From contig CAJUQY010000024.1 in assembly GCA_910588815.1 (NCBI GenBank), forward strand, positions 1 to 43,218: DNA of 43,218 bases. Reading direction: 5' to 3'. Position numbers and translations under genes: made by a program. Shown here one piece after another: positions 39,605 to 43,218 of this stretch (the stretch's first letter is position 1; the number at the start of each line of letters is the position of its first letter). This DNA is from an uncultured Lachnospiraceae bacterium. GTDB lineage: Bacteria > Bacillota > Clostridia > Lachnospirales > Lachnospiraceae. A model generated the notes under the pieces. It did not search any database and was not told the origin of the DNA. It saw only the letters and a list, made by a program, of their open reading frames with translations.

Positions 39605-40324
39605 TTATCTCCTGTAGGCCAGCTTCTTCCCGGCAACGACTGCCGCTGCAACACCCATGCATCCGATCAGCGCCAGAGGCCATACGCTGGCTGTGGTATC
39701 GCCGGTATTCGGAGCCTTGTCCAGATTGCCGGAACCGGAGTTAGAACCATTCTGGTTATTATTGGAACCGTTGTTGGAACCGTTGTTTCCACCGTTGGGA
39801 GTGGAGGGGTTGGTAGGATCCGCAGGATTGGTAGGATTGGTAGGATTCGTGGGCTCTTCCGGATTGGAAGGCTCTGTGGGCTCCTCGGGATTGGTAGGCT
39901 CTTCGTCTGCGATGGCCACAACTACGCTCTCTTCTTCTCCTGTTGCGGAGGGAGCATCCGTATTCTCGCCGCGGGCGATATTGGTCAGCCTGAATGTAGC
40001 CTGTGCTCCGGCCTCACCCGTCACTTTGCAGGTGTAGGTTGCGGTTGCACCGCTTCCGCCAAAGGAAGCCAGGTTCAGTTTGGCAGCGCTGCTCATGGAG
40101 AGATCGGAGGTAACACCTACCACCTCAAGGTTTTCTGTCACAACATCTGCGCTCATGGAACCGTCCTCAGTTCCAAGCTTCACTGTGACAACCACCTCGT
40201 CCCCGTTCTTTGCCGAAGACTTATCTGCAGATACTGTTGATTTGGGCGCTGCCGCAAATGCGGTCAAAGACATCATGGCAAGAGACAGCACCAATGTCAA
40301 TGAAAGTACAATTTTCTTCTTCAT
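39605..40324 (-). CDS. Sortase-anchored surface protein with cohesin-like domain
   Basis: A 239-residue secreted protein. The signal peptide ends near AFAAA (about 24-26). A single beta-rich domain (about 28-138, starting STVSADKSSAKNGDEVVVTVKLG, in parts: AKNGDEVVVTVKLG) resembles cohesin or related Ig-like folds. A wall-spanning Pro/Thr/Asn-rich region follows, with TNP/EEPTNP repeats and a Gly/Asn/Ser tract (about 140-200). A C-terminal sorting signal APNTGD (204-209), membrane helix and KKLAYRR tail end the protein. The motif is a variant of LPXTG. The cohesin call is moderate: start and length fit, the middle does not follow the classic pattern. Its neighbour upstream carries a dockerin. 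Confidence 0.8.
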   Translation of the reverse strand: MKKKIVLSLTLVLSLAMMSLTAFAAAPKSTVSADKSSAKNGDEVVVTVKLGTEDGSMSADVVTENLEVVGVTSDLSMSSAAKLNLASFGGSGATATYTCKVTGEAGAQATFRLTNIARGENTDAPSATGEEESVVVAIADEEPTNPEEPTEPSNPEEPTNPTNPTNPADPTNPSTPNGGNNGSNNGSNNNQNGSNSGSGNLDKAPNTGDTTASVWPLALIGCMGVAAAVVAGKKLAYRR

Positions 40325-40362
40325 TTCTATCTTTCCTCCAAGCTTTATTGTTTGTTTCCTAA

Positions 40363-42204
40363 TTAGTTCGCTCCCACAACGATCTGGCCGATGCCGACGA
40401 TGTCGCCAAGGTCAATGGAGCCATTGCCGTTGATATCGCCTGCTGCAAGGAATGCGTCTTCCAGAGTGTCCGCACCAACCAATGCTCTTCCGGCTGCGAC
40501 AACCTGGCCGAGATGCGCATAACCTTCGCCGGTCACATCACCCTTAACAACTACGGTAATGGTATCAACAACATTTCCATCCCTGTCTTTCAGCACAACC
40601 AGGCAGCCGGTTCCGACTGCGTCACTGTCTTTCAGAGCCTTGCCGGCCGCATTGGTAACCGTAACGCTGCCGCCATTTTCCACAAACATGTTCTTGATCT
40701 CCGTTGCAGTCTTGGCCCCGCTCTGTGCGGTCAAGCCGGTCATCGTGCTGTCCTTCACAGTTACTGTGGAGTCTTCCAGCGCCGGTACCTTGGAAGCGTT
40801 CACAATCTTGAATTCTACTTTGTGGTCGAGATTTGCTGTATCCTTAACCACCGCTCCCGCTTTCTGCTGCGCCTCAGTTGCTTTGAGGTCAATCAGCACA
40901 AAATAATCCGTCAGGCTTACCCCGCCGTACTTCTTGACATCAGGCTGAGCCTTTACAATAGACTTTCCGTCCTTTGTCATAGTAAACAGTACCGGAATGG
41001 TAGATACGGTTCCATCCACGGCTTTCAGATCTGCCGTGACAGTGAGGACGCCGTTCTTTAATGCCACAGATTTAACCGCGGCGAGGTTGTTCTTGTGTGC
41101 CAGATAATTCGTATCTGTCACATCGCCTGCTTTCGGCAGCCTGGCTCCGATTTCAACGTTGTCTGTTTCCAGCTTAACATCCGACAGATCATAAGTAAGC
41201 GTCTTGGAAAGCAGTTCGTCATTCTTGTCCTCAGGATAGATTACAACCTCAAGCTCATCCCAAAGTATTTTTCCATCCGTATCGGCAATCTGTGCGGCAA
41301 ACGCAACCTCAGCCGCATCCACATCAGCAAACTCTTTCTCAACCGTTGTTTTATCAGAGGCTTTCCATCTAACCACAACATCCGCAGTGGCGCTCTTGTC
41401 GAGCTCAATGCAGAACGGCAGGAAATAGCCATTGGCCTTGCTTGTAGCGCCACTGAACCCGCTGGCTCCGCTCACCTTCTTCACAGTCTGTGTGGAAGCA
41501 TCATAAAAATCACCGGCTTTTTTTCCGCTCACTGTCTTAGCTGCCTCTGTGCAGACCTCCAGCTTTGCCTCCATATACTTTGAAGGCTTCAGCGAAATCC
41601 CGGAGCAGTCAAAGGATAAATGCTGCACATCCTCAGCGGCGGTATCATCTCCGTCAATATAGACATCCACTTCCACCGTCTTCCGCTTGAGAACCCCGTC
41701 CAGCCTGGCAACCGGCACCAAAATGTCGAGAATATCTTTTTCTCCATCTTCCTTCGTTTTGTGGTCATACGAACTGTTTCCCACGATTGTATCATCCCTC
41801 AGCTGCGAATAAGGGTCATCCGGATTCACTGCCTTGGCATCCTTCACGACAACCTTTGTATTTGCGTTCGCACCGGGAACAACAAGTTTAAGCGGCAGAT
41901 AATAGCCGTTGCGCGAGGCCAGGCCGCCTGCGTTAGTATTCGTGGTATAATCAGTATAATTCGTCACAGGCTTCAAGGTTTTATTTGCGTCATCCTCCAT
42001 AAAATCCGTCAGCCCTAACGTCCCAATCTTCGTATACTCGTCAGTAAACCTAATACGCTCAAGTGTAGCTTTCCCTGCCGCATATTTCTCAACAGTTACT
42101 TCCGTTACACCTTCAACTCTTTCTTCTGCCGCAAACGCCGTAACAGGAACCATTGTCAGCATCATGCAGCCAGCCAGAGCCGCAGAAAAAACTCTTTTTT
42201 TCAT
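40363..42204 (-). CDS. Secreted multidomain protein with C-terminal dockerin
   Basis: A 613-residue protein with a signal peptide (about 1-25, ending VTAFAA). Two related beta-rich domains follow: NGYYLPLKLVVPG.. near 95-205 and NGYFLPFCIELDK.. near 255-350, evidently an internal duplication. A third domain lies at about 370-480. An Ig-like segment has TEIKNMFVENGGSVTVTN and VGTGCLVVLKDRDGNVVDT (in parts). It ends with a type I-like dockerin (555-613) with two calcium-loop repeats, GDVTGEGYAHLGQ and GDINGNGSIDLGD. It has no sorting signal, so it could be retained by docking to a cohesin, perhaps the neighbour's. The first domains are unrecognised. SD AGGAGG lies 10 bases before ATG. Confidence 0.85.
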   Translation of the reverse strand: MKKRVFSAALAGCMMLTMVPVTAFAAEERVEGVTEVTVEKYAAGKATLERIRFTDEYTKIGTLGLTDFMEDDANKTLKPVTNYTDYTTNTNAGGLASRNGYYLPLKLVVPGANANTKVVVKDAKAVNPDDPYSQLRDDTIVGNSSYDHKTKEDGEKDILDILVPVARLDGVLKRKTVEVDVYIDGDDTAAEDVQHLSFDCSGISLKPSKYMEAKLEVCTEAAKTVSGKKAGDFYDASTQTVKKVSGASGFSGATSKANGYFLPFCIELDKSATADVVVRWKASDKTTVEKEFADVDAAEVAFAAQIADTDGKILWDELEVVIYPEDKNDELLSKTLTYDLSDVKLETDNVEIGARLPKAGDVTDTNYLAHKNNLAAVKSVALKNGVLTVTADLKAVDGTVSTIPVLFTMTKDGKSIVKAQPDVKKYGGVSLTDYFVLIDLKATEAQQKAGAVVKDTANLDHKVEFKIVNASKVPALEDSTVTVKDSTMTGLTAQSGAKTATEIKNMFVENGGSVTVTNAAGKALKDSDAVGTGCLVVLKDRDGNVVDTITVVVKGDVTGEGYAHLGQVVAAGRALVGADTLEDAFLAAGDINGNGSIDLGDIVGIGQIVVGAN

Positions 42205-42329
42205 TGCTCTAAAACCTCCTTGTTCATAACCTCTTTGTTACTGTTTTGGGCTGCCCGGCAGCCCCGTTTCAAAACTTTTTCCAATGGTGCCTTTTAACAC
42301 TCCCCTCCTTCCAAGTGATAAGTCCGGAC

Positions 42330-42418
42330 CCGCACGGATACAATCCTCTTATAAGGTACGCTCAGCGGGGTGGGTAGCCCGTCATGGCCGGGGTGGGTGT
42401 CCCGTTATATCCGTGCGG
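42330..42418 (-). promoter_or_regulatory. Structured leader region: 11-bp inverted repeat around a 20-bp tandem duplication
   Basis: CCGCACGGATA (42330-42340) and TATCCGTGCGG (42408-42418) are exact inverted repeats. Between them lie two copies of CGGGGTGGGTNNCCCGTNAT (42366-42385 and 42389-42408), 17 of 20 identical, with a period of 23. It lies upstream of the dockerin gene. It could be an RNA element or a protein-binding array; no known riboswitch class was recognised. Confidence 0.6.
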
Positions 42419-42420
42419 TT

Positions 42421-42446
42421 GTCTCATAAGGTATACCTTTTGAGAC
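42421..42446. promoter_or_regulatory. 26-bp near-perfect palindrome, operator P1
   Basis: GTCTCA, one base, AAGGTATACCTT, one base, TGAGAC. Only the two flanking single bases break symmetry. A related palindrome P2 lies 114 bases away at 42535-42560. Likely site for a dimeric or tetrameric regulator of the dockerin operon. Confidence 0.75.
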
Positions 42447-42534
42447 AGGACAAATCAGAAAAAAAATTGCAAAAATTTGGTTAAAATGGTTGCAATCCCC
42501 AATATTTTGTGTTACACTTTCAGCAGAGTTCGGG

Positions 42535-42560
42535 TTCTCAGAAAGTATACTTTATGAGAG
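42535..42560. promoter_or_regulatory. Palindrome, operator P2
   Basis: TCTCA (42536-42540), one base, AAAGTATACTTT (42542-42553), one base, TGAGA (42555-42559). It shares with P1 the plan TCTCA-N-AA(A/G)GTATAC(C/T)TT-N-TGAGA. A half-site TCTTATAAGGTAC lies at 42347-42359. It stands between the dockerin gene and the plus-strand DUF4397 gene, so it may control either or both. Confidence 0.75.
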
Positions 42561-42575
42561 CCCTTTTCTGTGCGT

Positions 42576-42612
42576 AAAAAAGACCAGCCAATGTTTTTCA
42601 CATCAGCCGGCC
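42576..42612 (-). terminator. Minus-strand terminator-like hairpin in the DUF4397 leader
   Basis: On the minus strand GGCCGGCTGATGT (42612-42600) pairs fully, with G-U wobbles, to ACATTGGCTGGTC (42594-42582), closing a 5-base loop and followed by TTTTTT (42581-42576). No minus-strand gene is seen upstream, so either it ends an antisense or small RNA, or blocks read-through toward the operators. Confidence 0.5.
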
Positions 42613-42699
42613 TTCCTTCTGCCTTTACTCCCCGCCAGACACCAAGCGGAAACTTTTGCATATGATAATGTAACAGCATTTTTTGAAAGGATGGTTCCT

Positions 42700-43218
42700 T
42701 TGAATAAGGCCTCCTGTTATATCCGTTTTTTCCACGCTGCCGCCGACACGGAAGCTCTCCAGGTTTCTGTAGATGACACGCTGCTTCTTTCAGAACTTCC
42801 CTACCGCACCGTCACCGGCTACGCAGAAGTAAAAACCGGTTTTTTGACCATTACTCTGGCCGGCACCCGCACAAGGCGGGTCTACCTTCAGAAAACCCTT
42901 CCCTTTTTTCTTCCTATTAAATATACTCTCGCCATCATACAGACAGACAATGGACTGGACTTAAGACAGATCTTTGATTACATGTGCCCCCTGTTTCCCG
43001 CCGGTTTCGGCTGCATCCGGGCCGCCAATCTGGCTTACCGGAGCGGCCCTCTGGATTTCTTCCTCTACGGAAACAAGCTGGTCTTCGCCGATGTGACCTT
43101 CAAAGAAGTGACTCCCTTCAAGCCCTTCCGACCCGGGGAATACGGCTTCTACTTAACCCCCGGACAGGACGAGGAAAACCCTCTTCTCTCCATTTTAACC
43201 GACGTGGAAGCCGGAACC
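42700..43218 (+). CDS. DUF4397 domain protein, 3' end beyond the window
   Basis: An open frame of 173 codons reaches the window edge without stop. It reads LNKASCYIRFFHAAADTEALQV.. and contains two units resembling DUF4397: IRFFHAAADTEALQVSVDD (early) and IRAANLAYRSGPLDFFLYG (about 105-123), each followed by a YxxVxxG- or FKPFRPGEYGFYL-type turn. The family occurs in secreted or surface-associated proteins; no signal peptide is visible here. TTG 42700 is preferred because AAAGGA lies 8 bases upstream; ATG 42691 directly abuts that sequence. No clear promoter was found. Confidence 0.8.
   Translation, partial: MNKASCYIRFFHAAADTEALQVSVDDTLLLSELPYRTVTGYAEVKTGFLTITLAGTRTRRVYLQKTLPFFLPIKYTLAIIQTDNGLDLRQIFDYMCPLFPAGFGCIRAANLAYRSGPLDFFLYGNKLVFADVTFKEVTPFKPFRPGEYGFYLTPGQDEENPLLSILTDVEAGT

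Noticed and set aside
1..43218. tRNA or rRNA genes, prophage
   Set aside because: No cloverleaf with conserved TTCGA arm, no rRNA sequence and no phage structural genes were seen in either strand.

Overview
The window looks like a chromosomal segment from a spore-forming, strictly anaerobic Firmicute, most probably a gut Lachnospiraceae. The pointers are an alpha/beta-type small acid-soluble spore protein, a pyruvate:ferredoxin oxidoreductase, a split transketolase, Gram-positive promoters (TTGACA-17-TATAAT), a T-box leader, a class B sortase, and pairs such as ThiI with a cysteine desulfurase. No rRNA, tRNA, CRISPR array, IS element or prophage was found. All assignments come from reading the sequence; no database search was run.

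Layout. (1) 1-9.4 kb: on the minus strand, prmA-rsmE, then an embedded BsuBI/PstI-type restriction-modification pair, then a cysteine desulfurase and thiI; mtaB is separate. On the plus strand lie an HPr-like protein without the phosphorylatable His and a PyrE-like phosphoribosyltransferase. A roughly 190-base hairpin fills the gap between the desulfurase gene and thiI. (2) 9.5-15.2 kb: a UPF0303 protein and a seven-gene type IV pilus-like operon (pilT, transglutaminase lipoprotein, pilC/gspF, four small single-membrane-segment proteins) behind a perfect consensus promoter. (3) 15.2-18.2 kb: thrS behind a T-box leader, with repeat elements between leader and gene, followed by a two-domain DUF1540 protein. 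(4) 18.2-23.3 kb: an Rrf2 regulator, iscS, iscU, mnmA, an amidase lipoprotein and a C_GCAxxG_C_C protein. The promoter carries an inverted repeat in its spacer, and the iscS-iscU gap holds a 3 x 52 bp tandem repeat. (5) 23.4-30.8 kb: a SpoVB/MurJ-like flippase, an ABC-F protein of the Lsa/Vga type with a long leader and a five-codon upstream ORF, an EFR1-type flavodoxin-ferredoxin divergent from an Rrf2-like regulator, a MerR regulator divergent from a DUF362/ferredoxin protein, and a small P-loop kinase. (6) 30.8-37.7 kb: central metabolism (nifJ, split transketolase, class II aldolase) and a SASP gene. (7) 37.8-43.2 kb: a serine recombinase, then a surface cassette of sortase B, a sortase-anchored cohesin-like protein and a dockerin-bearing secreted protein. 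Upstream of the cassette is an unusual regulatory region with two related palindromes, followed by the start of a DUF4397 protein cut by the window edge.

How the genes work together. Two sulfur-relay modules sit here: a desulfurase with ThiI (s4U8 in tRNA) and IscS/IscU/MnmA (Fe-S assembly and s2U34). mtaB, rsmE and prmA add tRNA, rRNA and ribosomal protein modification. nifJ, EFR1 and DUF362 belong to ferredoxin-based redox metabolism. The most distinctive systems are the dockerin/cohesin-like/sortase cassette with its palindromic control region and neighbouring recombinase, and the pilT locus, which lacks PilB and PilD within the window and has pilin-like proteins with atypical leader sequences.
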